Shown: positions 1-8,143 of the stretch, in pieces
How the letters are laid out: each line of letters opens with the position of its first letter
Numbering within the stretch: position 1 is the stretch's first letter
NCBI GenBank assembly: GCA_964371655.1
Contig: CAYJOD010000009.1
Coordinates: 1 to 64,000, forward strand
Direction: 5' to 3'
Source: CAZGSN01 sp964371655
Lineage (GTDB): Bacteria; Desulfobacterota; Binatia; HRBIN30
DNA length: 64,000 nucleotides
Made by a program: the position numbers and the translations under genes
Notes under the pieces: generated by a model
What the model was told of the DNA's origin: nothing
What the model saw: the letters and a program-made list of their open reading frames with translations, nothing else
Database searches by the model: none

Positions 1-68
1 GCACCCTGAAACCGGACATTTCATGCGCGGTCTATGTCAGGAGGTCTGGAATCTGAATCGAAGGATAA

Positions 69-148
69 AGAGGCAGAGGCATAGGCTCAGGTACCTCAGC
101 CTGTGCCTAAGCCTTTGCCTAAGCCTGCCCGTGCCTCTGCGTGCGCCT
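69..148. repeat. Quasi-palindromic element, GAGGC-word family, copy 1
   Basis: The left arm (about 70-91) is made of words like AGAGGCAGAGGCATAGGC. The right arm (94-140) is its imperfect reverse complement, with GCCTGTGCC, GCCTTTGCC and GCCTCTGCG words. The same words recur at 43,746-43,831. The element lies just upstream of the leuD start and no protein is credible here. Bases 1-68 show nothing I can assign. Confidence 0.75.
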
Positions 149-171
149 CGCCGCCCGCGTCAATCGCAGTT

Positions 172-203
172 TACGAGATCCGAGATACGAGATACGAGAT
201 ACG
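172..203. repeat. Single arm of a GATACGA-word repeat
   Basis: This is a run of near-identical 7-base words (GAGATCC, GAGATAC, GAGATAC) directly before the leuD GTG start. No matching inverse arm is visible, so it looks like half of an element. Read in the leuD frame it gives an implausible Arg/Asp/Tyr-rich leader, which is why the gene start is placed after it. Confidence 0.65.
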
Positions 204-207
204 CGCT

Positions 208-732
208 GTGGCCAAGTACGAGGACCTGATCGCCGGTGAAGACGGCCTGCTCGCAACGACAGGCACCGCATGGACCTTGGGCGATCGCGTTAGCGGCGAC
301 CAGATTCTCGCGCCTGAGCTTCTTGCCGGTGAGCCGCGGCGGCTCGTACCTCATCTCTTTGCGCGAATCGGCGAGTCGTTCATCAAACGCATCCGCCCGG
401 GAGACTTTATCGTCGCGGGCGTCGACTTCGGCGTCGACGCCACGCACCGCACCATCCCCCTGGCACTGAAGCACGCGGGCATCGGCGCAGTGATCGCGCG
501 TTCGTTCGGGCGCGTCTTCCTACGCAACGCCCTCGACGTCGGGCTACCCCCTCTCGTCGTCGAGGAGACGGCGGCGATCAAGAACGGCGATCGCCTGCGT
601 GTCGATATCGAAGCGCACGTTGTCGCCAACCGCGGCTCCGGCGACCGCTACGTGGTCCGCAACATCGACGACGAGACCCTGGCGATCCTGCGTGCCGGTG
701 GTGTGAGCAAACCCGGGCCCAGTAAACTCTGA
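208..732 (+). CDS. leuD: 3-isopropylmalate dehydratase small subunit-like protein
   Basis: This is the small (swivel-domain) subunit of an aconitase-family hydro-lyase, which with LeuC isomerises 2- and 3-isopropylmalate in leucine synthesis. The 174-residue product carries the small-subunit pattern of a GDFIVAGVDFGVD-like stretch, IGAVIARSFGRVFLRNALDVG and a GD segment near the C-terminus. The length fits the compact archaeal/bacterial LeuD form. I chose the GTG at 208 because upstream in-frame sequence is repeat DNA. The stop overlaps the pyrD ATG (TGATG), so the two are translationally coupled. The leuC partner is not in the window, and a homoaconitase or citraconate-type small subunit is not excluded. 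Confidence 0.8.
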   Translation: MAKYEDLIAGEDGLLATTGTAWTLGDRVSGDQILAPELLAGEPRRLVPHLFARIGESFIKRIRPGDFIVAGVDFGVDATHRTIPLALKHAGIGAVIARSFGRVFLRNALDVGLPPLVVEETAAIKNGDRLRVDIEAHVVANRGSGDRYVVRNIDDETLAILRAGGVSKPGPSKL

Positions 733-1820
733 TGGGCCTGTACTCTCTGCTCCGTCCGCTGCTGTTCCGCTTCGACCCCGAGTGCGTGCACGACCTGGTC
801 TTTCATGGCCTCGCCGGCGCCGAAGCGGTTGCCGCGCTGCTGCCGCGACAAGAGCCGCTTTCGCACCCCGCCTTGGTGCAGCAGATCTGGGGTCTGCCCT
901 TCCCCAATCCGATCGGTCTCGCCGCCGGACTCGACAAGGACGCGCGCGCCCCGCACGTATGGCCATGGTTTGGATTCGGCTTTGCCGAGCTCGGCACGAT
1001 CACCGCCCTACCCCAGCCCGGCAACCCCAAGCCACGTATCTTTCGACTGCCGGGTGACCGTGCTCTGATCAATCGCCTCGGCTTCAACAATGCCGGAGCG
1101 GCGGCGACGGCGGCTCGGCTCGATGCCGTGTCGCGCAAGCACCAGCCGTGCATCCCAATCGGCATCAATCTTGGCAAGTCCAAGCTGACGCCTCTCGACG
1201 ACGCCGCCGCCGATTATGCGCGCAGTCTGCGCGCTCTCTTCCGCTTTGCCGCCTATGTCGTGGTCAACGTCAGCTCTCCCAACACGCCCGGCCTGCGCGA
1301 CCTACAAGCGGACGAGCACCTCGCTGCCCTGCTCGCCATCGTCTGTCGCGAGAACGAAGCGATCGCACGCGAGCAGCACACCCAGCCGCGGCCGGTGCTG
1401 GTCAAGATTGCGCCCGACGTCGCCGACAGCGCGCTGCCAGGGATCGTCGCCACCGTGCGCACCGCCGGAGCGCACGGTCTGATCGCTACCAATACGACGC
1501 TGCGACGCAGCGGTTTGAGCACCAGCATCGAAGAAGACGGAGGCCTCAGCGGCGCGCCGCTACGCCAGCGCGCCACCGATGTCATTCGTATCTTGCGACG
1601 CAGCGCCGGCCCCGACCTGCCGATCATCGGCGTTGGCGGTGTGTTCAGCGCTGCCGATGCCTACGAGAAGATCCGCGCCGGGGCGGCGCTGGTGCAGATC
1701 TACACGTCGCTGATCTATGAAGGACCCGGGCTACCGCGGCGCATCGTCCATGGTCTGGTCGACCTCCTACGGCGCGACGGCTTGGCTCACATCAGCGAGG
1801 CGATCGGACGCGATGCGTAA
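732..1820 (+). CDS. pyrD: Dihydroorotate dehydrogenase (quinone), class 2
   Basis: This membrane-associated flavoenzyme oxidises dihydroorotate to orotate in pyrimidine synthesis, passing electrons to quinone. The 362-residue protein has the class 2 N-terminal helical extension (LLRPLLFRFDPECVHDL) that class 1 lacks. It then shows FPNPIGLAAGLDKDA, NRLGFNNAG, the VVNVSSPNTPGLR active-site loop with the class 2 catalytic Ser, and the C-terminal FMN-phosphate site GVGGVFSAADAYEKI. It starts on the ATG overlapping the leuD stop. A repeat-filled gap of 177 bp follows. Confidence 0.95.
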   Translation: MGLYSLLRPLLFRFDPECVHDLVFHGLAGAEAVAALLPRQEPLSHPALVQQIWGLPFPNPIGLAAGLDKDARAPHVWPWFGFGFAELGTITALPQPGNPKPRIFRLPGDRALINRLGFNNAGAAATAARLDAVSRKHQPCIPIGINLGKSKLTPLDDAAADYARSLRALFRFAAYVVVNVSSPNTPGLRDLQADEHLAALLAIVCRENEAIAREQHTQPRPVLVKIAPDVADSALPGIVATVRTAGAHGLIATNTTLRRSGLSTSIEEDGGLSGAPLRQRATDVIRILRRSAGPDLPIIGVGGVFSAADAYEKIRAGAALVQIYTSLIYEGPGLPRRIVHGLVDLLRRDGLAHISEAIGRDA

Positions 1821-1832
1821 GGCTAACCAGAC

Positions 1833-1860
1833 GATGGAGAACAGGGAACCGAGACCAGGG
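1833..1860. repeat. Single arm, GGAAC-word family
   Basis: The words ATGGAGAACAGGGAACCGAGA match the left arms of the GGAAAC/GGTTTCC palindromes at 31,914-32,003 and 51,556-51,660. Only one arm is present here, immediately before the ACGGAT-word element. Confidence 0.55.
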
Positions 1861-1876
1861 AGCGCACCGGAAGGCG

Positions 1877-1970
1877 ACCACGGATTACACGGATCGCACG
1901 GATGGGATGTCGTCAATTCTCCAATCTCATCGCCTTCAAGAATCCGTGTCATCCGTGCAATCCGTGGTTC
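1877..1970. repeat. Quasi-palindromic element, ACGGAT-word family
   Basis: The left arm (1877-1904) has ACACGGATCGCACGGATGG words behind a CCACGG end. The right arm (1941-1970) reads AATCCGTGTCATCCGTGC and ends CCGTGG. The arms pair imperfectly around a spacer of about 35 bp. It sits between pyrD and the antiporter gene and ends 27 bp before that gene's ATG. Confidence 0.8.
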
Positions 1971-1997
1971 ACAACCCATCTCCGTCGCGAATCCACC

Positions 1998-3983
1998 ATG
2001 AGCCAAAGCTCGATGCTCGGCGACCTGGTCATCCTGTTCGCCGCCGCCCTGCCGATCGTCCTCGTCTTTCAGCGGCTGCAGTTGCCGACCGTGATCGGCT
2101 TCGTCATCGCCGGCGCCGTCATCGGCCCGCATGGTCTGGGCTTCATCGCCAGGAGCACCGACGTCGATAGTCTGGCCCAGGTCGGCCTCGTCTTGTTGCT
2201 GTTCGTCGTCGGGCTCGAGCTGTCGCTGCGCGAGCTCTTGCGCTTCGGCGGTCGGCTGATTGCGCCGGCGGCGCTGCAGATCGTGGTGACGATCCTCGCC
2301 ACGGTCGTAGTCGCGGTCTTGCTCGGTTTCGCGACGGCGGAAGCCGTGCTGCTCGGCTTCGCGATCGTCCATTCCAGCACCGCGATCGTGCTCAAGGTCC
2401 TCGGCGACCGCGGTGAGATTCACGCGCCGCACGGGCGCGTCGCGGTCGGCATCCTGCTGGTTCAGGATCTTTGCTTCGTGCCGATGATCTTGCTGGTGCG
2501 CCTGCTTGCCGCACCCGGCCCCGCCGTGTGGTCGATGGTCGTTCTCGTCCTCGCCAAGGCCATCCTCGCCATCGTCGGGATTCTGCTGATTGCACGACAG
2601 CTCGTGCCTATCCTCTTGCGCCACATCGTGCAGCTGCGCAGCCGCGAGCTGTTCACCGCGACGATGGTCTTTCTATGTCTCGGCAGCGCCTGGGCGGCAT
2701 CGCAGCTGGGTCTTTCGCTCGCGATCGGCGCCTTGATCGCCGGATTGGTCATCTCCGACTCCGAGTACAGTCACCAGGCGGTCGCCGATGTGCTGCCCTT
2801 TCGCGACGCGTTCAACAGCATCTTCTTCATTTCCCTGGGCATGCTGCTGCGCCCCGACTTCGTGGTCGCGCATGCCGCCGGTCTCATCGCCGCCGCCACC
2901 GCCATTCTCGTGTTCAAAGCAATCGTCGTGGTGCTGGTGGTGCTGCCCTTCCACGGCTCGCTACGCGTCGCCACCAGCGCCGGCCTGGCGCTCGCCGCGG
3001 TTGGCGAGCTCTCCTTCGTTCTCGCCCAGTTCGCTCTCGGTGCCGGATTGTTGAGCTCGCTCCACTACGAATGGTTCATCGCCGCCGCCATTATCACGAT
3101 GATGGCGGCGCCATTTCTCATCCGTGCCGCCCCGGCCTTGAGCGCCCGCCTCACCGCCGTGCTCGGATGGCGCGAAGCCGAGGAGGACACCAGCCGCGCC
3201 AAGACAGCACGCACGCACGTCGTCATCATCGGCTACGGTCTCAACGGCGAGAATCTCGCCCATGTCCTGCGACAGACCGGTCTCAGCTACACCATCCTCG
3301 AGCTCAGCCCCGAGCGCGTGACTACGGCGCAGCGCCGCGGCGAGCCGGTGATCTATGGCGATGCGACGCGAACCGACGTACTCAAGGCCGTCGGCGTCGC
3401 CAGTGCCCATGTCGTCGTGGTTGCGATCTCCGATCCGACGGCCACGCGACGCATCGTTGCCATCGCACGGCAGCTCAACCCAGACGCGCCGGTCATCGTG
3501 CGCACGCGCTACGTGTCGGAGATCGACGATCTGCAACGTCTGGGCGCCAGCGAGGTCGTCCCCGAAGAATTCGAAACCTCGGTGCAGATCTTCGCACGTG
3601 TCTTGCGGCGCCTGCGCGTGCCCCGCAACGTGATCACCGTGCAGGTACAGTTGATCCGCGAGCGCGAGTACAGCTTATTGCGCGGTGTCGAGCTGCCGCA
3701 GCAAACCCTGTCGCAGCTCGACCAGATCCTGGCCGCGACCTTGACGGAAACCTTCTTGCTTCCGGACACCTCGCCCGCGGTCGGCGTATCGATTCGCGAT
3801 CTACGGCTGCGCCGCGAGACCGGGGTGACGATCATCGCGATAGTGCGCGACGGCACGCCGCTCACCAACCCGCCGCCGGAAACGGTTCTCCAAGCCAGCG
3901 ACGTCGTCGTCCTGGTCGGCAGCCATGCGCAGCTCGATCAAGCTCTCGCCCGGCTCGGCGAGAGTGTGGAGACGGCACCATGA
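1998..3983 (+). CDS. Kef/YbaL-type cation:proton antiporter with TrkA domains
   Basis: This is an inner-membrane monovalent cation:proton antiporter (CPA2 family), probably for K+ or Na+ efflux gated by a nucleotide-binding domain. The 661-residue protein has about 12-13 hydrophobic segments in residues 1-390, including GFVIAGAVIGPHGLG and the VGLVLLLFVVGLELS region typical of CPA2. A TrkA-N Rossmann domain follows (HVVIIGYGLNGENLAHVL, from about 410), then a TrkA-C domain (about 560-655). I use the ATG at 1998 because an upstream in-frame ATG would translate the repeat element. The stop overlaps the next ATG. Confidence 0.88.
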   Translation: MSQSSMLGDLVILFAAALPIVLVFQRLQLPTVIGFVIAGAVIGPHGLGFIARSTDVDSLAQVGLVLLLFVVGLELSLRELLRFGGRLIAPAALQIVVTILATVVVAVLLGFATAEAVLLGFAIVHSSTAIVLKVLGDRGEIHAPHGRVAVGILLVQDLCFVPMILLVRLLAAPGPAVWSMVVLVLAKAILAIVGILLIARQLVPILLRHIVQLRSRELFTATMVFLCLGSAWAASQLGLSLAIGALIAGLVISDSEYSHQAVADVLPFRDAFNSIFFISLGMLLRPDFVVAHAAGLIAAATAILVFKAIVVVLVVLPFHGSLRVATSAGLALAAVGELSFVLAQFALGAGLLSSLHYEWFIAAAIITMMAAPFLIRAAPALSARLTAVLGWREAEEDTSRAKTARTHVVIIGYGLNGENLAHVLRQTGLSYTILELSPERVTTAQRRGEPVIYGDATRTDVLKAVGVASAHVVVVAISDPTATRRIVAIARQLNPDAPVIVRTRYVSEIDDLQRLGASEVVPEEFETSVQIFARVLRRLRVPRNVITVQVQLIREREYSLLRGVELPQQTLSQLDQILAATLTETFLLPDTSPAVGVSIRDLRLRRETGVTIIAIVRDGTPLTNPPPETVLQASDVVVLVGSHAQLDQALARLGESVETAP

Positions 3984-4294
3984 TCGGTCTGCCGTTGACA
4001 GTGGCCATCCTCGCCGCCGTGGTCGCCGTCGGCCTGCGCCGCTGGCAGCGTAACCGCATCAAGTACAAGCGCCCGGGCAGCTCTATCTTCGAGGCCATCG
4101 CGGTCGAAGGCTTCGACGAGATCGATGCCATCATCGAAGGGCAGAAATGCGCCTGGTGCGACAGCCGCCTCGCCGAGTCGGGCGAAACCTCACGCAACGT
4201 CGGCGACCGCCGCTACCGTATCGTACGCCTCGTCTGCCACGAGTGCGAGCGCGACGTCGTCCTCTTCTTCGACGTGACCCGGATCTTCCACTGA
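3980..4294 (+). CDS. Small membrane-anchored zinc-ribbon protein
   Basis: This 104-residue protein has one N-terminal transmembrane helix (LPLTVAILAAVVAVGL). A soluble part follows with two CxxC pairs (CAWC near residue 54 and CHEC near residue 86), which suggests a rubredoxin-like or zinc-ribbon metal knuckle. Its ATG overlaps the antiporter stop, so it is co-translated and may modulate that transporter. I do not recognise a named family, and the role is unknown. Confidence 0.7.
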   Translation: MIGLPLTVAILAAVVAVGLRRWQRNRIKYKRPGSSIFEAIAVEGFDEIDAIIEGQKCAWCDSRLAESGETSRNVGDRRYRIVRLVCHECERDVVLFFDVTRIFH

Positions 4295-4315
4295 TTCAAT
4301 CAGCCGCTGCTGGCT

Positions 4316-4342
4316 CAATTTGAGATTTGAAATTTGAGATTG
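4316..4342. repeat. Single arm of TTTGAGA-word repeat
   Basis: This is a run of ATTTGAGATTTGAAATTTGA words, AT-rich against a GC-rich background, after the zinc-ribbon gene. No inverse arm was found nearby. It resembles a half-element of the palindrome population. Confidence 0.5.
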
Positions 4343-4412
4343 TGGATGCGCGGCTCCTTTCGCGCTGCCTGATATTCAGACACGCCCACTGCCGGTCAGC
4401 CGCCCCATACGT

Positions 4413-5036
4413 CTAAGATCGACGCTGGCGCGGGGTGGGGCGAGTCGAGCCTGGGGCAGGAGCCGCGGCGTGAGAATCTCGGTACACCTCGTGCAGCGAT
4501 ACCTGGAGATTGGCCGAGGCCAGAGACAGAGACACGACATCGACAAGCGAGCTGTAGGAATGTTGTCGCCACGCCCCGGATGCCGACTTCGAGAAGTGCT
4601 CCACCAGTGGCTTCTCCGCGTCGATCAACACGTACTCGCGCAAGGAAGGAAGCGTCTTATAGAGAACAAACTTCTCGCCGCGGTCGTACTCGCGTGTTGC
4701 TGCCGAAAGTACTTCGAGCAGGAGCACCGGGTTCGTTGCCGTGTCGGGGCGATCGGGCAGGAGTCGCACCCCGCCGCAGATCACGGAAATATCCGGATAC
4801 GTGTAAAGACCGGAGGGCGTTCCAATGCGCAGGTCGCTGCCGAAGGCCTCGCAACGCGCTCCCCGAAGCGCGTTGCGCAAAGCCGTGAGCACATTGAGGG
4901 TCACGCGGTTGTGCTCGAGCGAGGCGCCCGCCATCGCGAAGATCTCGCCACGGTAATACTCGTGTTTGGTGACCGACATCTCCTCGACGGCAAAGTAATC
5001 GTCGACAGAGTATCGGCGCTGCGGCTGGCTGGACAT
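4413..5036 (-). CDS. Uma2-family (DUF820) putative restriction endonuclease
   Basis: This 207-residue protein has the PD-(D/E)xK-like Uma2 fold seen in many free-living bacteria. Recognisable parts are YSVDDYFAVEEMSVTKHEYYRGEIFAMAG, then SDLRIGTPSGLYTYPDISVICGG (the PD of the active site), VLLLEVLSAATREYDRGEKF (the ExK-like region) and LREYVLIDAEKP. It is divergent from the downstream WS/DGAT genes. Its cellular role is undetermined in this family. Two more Uma2 genes occur near 19.4 and 20.1 kb. Confidence 0.85.
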   Translation of the reverse strand: MSSQPQRRYSVDDYFAVEEMSVTKHEYYRGEIFAMAGASLEHNRVTLNVLTALRNALRGARCEAFGSDLRIGTPSGLYTYPDISVICGGVRLLPDRPDTATNPVLLLEVLSAATREYDRGEKFVLYKTLPSLREYVLIDAEKPLVEHFSKSASGAWRQHSYSSLVDVVSLSLASANLQVSLHEVYRDSHAAAPAPGSTRPTPRQRRS

Positions 5037-5143
5037 GTGTCGTACGGTACATCATCAAGCCTTCGCGGCGCAACTTCCCCCACCCCCGACTGAGCTCGTC
5101 TCAACTGTCGACTGCCGGCCGCGGTCGTGGCAAGAAGGGCGCC

Positions 5144-6595
5144 ATGAACCTACAGCATCTGGATCGTTTGAGCGCCGAGGATACCGCCTTCCTGGCCCAG
5201 GAGGACCGCGGCATGCACGCCCATATCGGCTGGGTGATGATCGCCGACGGACCACCACCGGCCTACCAGGATCTGGTGAAGCACGTGAAGTCGCGGCTGC
5301 ACCTGGTACCGCGCTACCGGCAGAAGATCGCCTATCCGGCGCTGCAGCTCGCCCGACCGCTGTGGATCGATGACCCGCGCTTCAACATCGAGTACCACGT
5401 GCGCAACACGGCACTGCCCGCTCCGGGTTCGAATGAGCAGCTGCGCGCCCTGGTCGGCCGCATCTTTTCGCAGGGTCTCGACCGCTCCAAGCCGCTGTGG
5501 GAGCTGTGGTTGGTGCAAGGGCTACGCGACAATCGCTTCGCCGTCATCAACAAGGCGCACCGCGCCTTGGTCGACGGCCTCGGCGGCTTCGACATCACCA
5601 CCGTGCTCTTCGACGCCAGCAAGGAGCCGCGGCCGGTGCCCCCACCGGCGCATGCCTGGATCCCGCACCGCGAACCGACTCCGGCAGAGCTGATGGCGGT
5701 CGGCGCGCAGGAGTTGCTGACGGCGCCGATGGCCGCAGCCCGGCAAGCATGGGACGCGCTCAGCGAACCGGACAAGACGTACGAGAATGGGCGTCAGCTG
5801 CTACAAGGAATCGGGGAGCTGGCGGCGGCGTACCTCGACCCGCCCTCGCCGACACCGCTCAACGTTCCCCTGGGATCACACCGTCGCGTTTTGTGGAAGC
5901 GCTACCAACTCGGCGATTTCAAGACGATCAAGAATGCCTTCGGGGGCACGATCAACGACGTCTACCTCGCCGTCGTCTCCGGCATGCTGGCGTATTGGCT
6001 GCGCTCGCGCGGCCTGCGCACGCGTGGCCTGCACATGCGCGCCACGATTCCGATCTCGTTGCAGGGCGACGGCGAATCCGGGAAGAGCCGCATCGTCGAG
6101 TACTTTGCGCCGCTACCGGTGAGCTCCAACGACCCGGTCGAGCGCCTGCGCATCGTGCGCCGCGCCCTCGAAGACCTGAAGAGCTCCAAGCAAGCACTCG
6201 GAGCCGAGGCCATCGCCGCTGTGCAGGAGTTCGCGCCGCCGGCGCTCCTGGCGCGCACGTCGCGGCTCAAATTCTCCACACGCCTGTTCAATCTTGTCGC
6301 CACCAACGTTCCTGGACCGCAGTTTCCGCTCTACCTGATGGGGCACGAGGTCGGCCAGATCGGACCGGTCGGCTTTCTTGTCGACAACTGTGCCTTGATG
6401 GTCGTCCTGGTCAGTTACAACGGCATGCTCGAGCTCGGTCTCACCGCCGACGCCGATGCGCTACCCGACCTCGACGACCTCGGCGGCTATGCCGATGACG
6501 CTGTCAAGGAGTTGCTCGAAGCCGCTGAACGCGAGAAGCATAAGCCCAAGGGCAATGGCAAAGCGAATAAAGCCAAACGGGGGCACGTCGCATGA
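5144..6595 (+). CDS. Wax ester synthase/DGAT family acyltransferase, altered active site
   Basis: This 483-residue member of the WS/DGAT O-acyltransferase family would esterify acyl-CoA to an alcohol or diacylglycerol. It has the usual start (MNLQHLDRLSAEDTAFL), a PLWxxxLVxGL region, the FGGTINDVYLAVVSG segment and the VPGPQFPLYLMG C-terminal motif. The family active-site HHxxxDG reads H-R-A-L-V-D-G here (codons CAC CGC). The second, normally catalytic histidine is therefore arginine, one base away from CAC. Its stop overlaps the start of the intact paralogue downstream. It may be inactive, structural, or have a different chemistry. Confidence 0.88.
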   Translation: MNLQHLDRLSAEDTAFLAQEDRGMHAHIGWVMIADGPPPAYQDLVKHVKSRLHLVPRYRQKIAYPALQLARPLWIDDPRFNIEYHVRNTALPAPGSNEQLRALVGRIFSQGLDRSKPLWELWLVQGLRDNRFAVINKAHRALVDGLGGFDITTVLFDASKEPRPVPPPAHAWIPHREPTPAELMAVGAQELLTAPMAAARQAWDALSEPDKTYENGRQLLQGIGELAAAYLDPPSPTPLNVPLGSHRRVLWKRYQLGDFKTIKNAFGGTINDVYLAVVSGMLAYWLRSRGLRTRGLHMRATIPISLQGDGESGKSRIVEYFAPLPVSSNDPVERLRIVRRALEDLKSSKQALGAEAIAAVQEFAPPALLARTSRLKFSTRLFNLVATNVPGPQFPLYLMGHEVGQIGPVGFLVDNCALMVVLVSYNGMLELGLTADADALPDLDDLGGYADDAVKELLEAAEREKHKPKGNGKANKAKRGHVA

Positions 6596-8010
6596 CACCA
6601 CAACACCTCGATCGACTGACGGCGACGGACTCGTCGTTCATCGTTAGCGAGACCGGTCCGTCGCACATGCACATCGGCGGCATCATGGTCTTCGCGGGCC
6701 CGCCGCTTCCCTATGAGGCTGTGCTGCGACAAATCGAGTCGCGGCTGGACCTGGTGCCGCGCTACCGCCAGCGCTTGCTCGTCCCGCGTTTCGAAATGGG
6801 GCGACCCCTGTGGGTCGACGACACGCGCTTCGACCTGACGTATCACGTCCGCCACACGGCCCTCCCGCACCCCGGATCGACCGAGGAGCTCAAACGCATG
6901 ACGGCGCGCGTCTTCTCGCAGCGTCTCGACCGTTCCAAGCCGCTGTGGGAGATCTACCTCGTCGAAGGCCTGGAAGGCGGCCGCTTCGCGCTGGTCAGCA
7001 AGACTCATCACGCCATGGTCGACGGAGTATCGGGCGTCGACATGGCCACCCTTTTGTTCGACCTCTCCGCCGATGCACCGCCACCGCCACCGCCCAGCGT
7101 ACCATGGCGGGCGCATCCGGAGCCGTCGCAGCTGTCGGTCGCCGTAAAGCTGGCGCGTGATGCGTCGAAGGTAGTCGTCGACATTGCGGCCTCGCTCATC
7201 AACTCGGTGGCGACTCCTGAACATACGTCCGCGGTGTTGCGCGAGGGTCTGGAAGGGCTCGGCGAGGTCGTGATGGCGGGGCTGAGCTCGGCGCCGCCGT
7301 CGCCGCTCAACGTCTCGATCAGCCCGCACCGCCGCGTCACTTGGGTGCGCACGCAGCTCTCCGATTACAAGCTCATCAAGAACAACCTCGGCGGCACGGT
7401 GAACGACGTCGTCCTTGCCGTGGTCGCCGGCGCCCTGGCGCGCTGGCTGCACGGGCGCGGCGTACGCACTGAAGGACTCGAGTTGCGCGCCGCGATACCG
7501 GTGTCGGTACGCTCGCGGCATGAGCAGAATCAGATGGGCAACAAGGTCACCGCCATGGTGGCACCCTTGCCCGTCTACTGCGACGACGCCGTCGAGCGCC
7601 TGCGCATCGTGCGCGAATCGATGCGTGGCTTGAAGGAGTCGAAGCAGGCGCTCGGCGCGCAGATGATCATCGGCCTGGAGCGCTTCGCGCCGCCGACGTT
7701 GCTGGCACAGGCGTCGCGCCTGCAGTTCTCGCCACGCTTCAACAATCTCGTGGTCACCAACGTTCCCGGCCCGCAGTTTCCGCTCTACCTCATGGGCCGC
7801 GAGCTCCTCGAGATGATCCCGGTCGGCTTCATCGTCGATGGCTTCGCCCTGATCGTGGCGCTGGTGAGTTACAACGGCGTCCTCACCTTCGGATTGATGG
7901 GCGACTACGACGCCCTGCCGGATCTCGAAACCATTGCCGCACACGTGCAAGCGGAGCTCGCTGAGCTGGTCGGCGCGGCCTCCGCCGGCGGAGCCGAGAT
8001 GGTGATCTAG
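6592..8010 (+). CDS. Wax ester synthase/diacylglycerol acyltransferase
   Basis: This 472-residue WS/DGAT paralogue keeps the complete HHxxxDG motif (KTHHAMVDGVSGVD). It would form wax esters or triacylglycerols from acyl-CoA at the membrane or lipid-body surface. Other family signatures are PLWEIYLVEGLEGG, LGGTVNDVVLAVVAGAL and NVPGPQFPLYLMG. It overlaps the upstream paralogue by 4 bp (ATGA), so the two are co-expressed and probably act together. A 133-bp gap without recognisable content precedes the restriction gene. Confidence 0.92.
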   Translation: MTPQHLDRLTATDSSFIVSETGPSHMHIGGIMVFAGPPLPYEAVLRQIESRLDLVPRYRQRLLVPRFEMGRPLWVDDTRFDLTYHVRHTALPHPGSTEELKRMTARVFSQRLDRSKPLWEIYLVEGLEGGRFALVSKTHHAMVDGVSGVDMATLLFDLSADAPPPPPPSVPWRAHPEPSQLSVAVKLARDASKVVVDIAASLINSVATPEHTSAVLREGLEGLGEVVMAGLSSAPPSPLNVSISPHRRVTWVRTQLSDYKLIKNNLGGTVNDVVLAVVAGALARWLHGRGVRTEGLELRAAIPVSVRSRHEQNQMGNKVTAMVAPLPVYCDDAVERLRIVRESMRGLKESKQALGAQMIIGLERFAPPTLLAQASRLQFSPRFNNLVVTNVPGPQFPLYLMGRELLEMIPVGFIVDGFALIVALVSYNGVLTFGLMGDYDALPDLETIAAHVQAELAELVGAASAGGAEMVI

Positions 8011-8143
8011 AGTCCGCAGCGGGTCGATTGAGGCTCTGTTGCCCAGAGGGGCGGCGGAGATGAAGGCGTCTCGGTCAGACGGGTGCATCCCCGTCGACGC
8101 ACGGTCAGCGGCCAATTGTCACTGAGGAGAGCATTCTAGAGAG

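Noticed and set aside
6487..8115. Long antisense open frame opposite the second WS/DGAT gene
   Set aside because: It is a high-GC antisense shadow with His/Arg-rich low-complexity sequence and no family motif; the sense frame is a clear enzyme.
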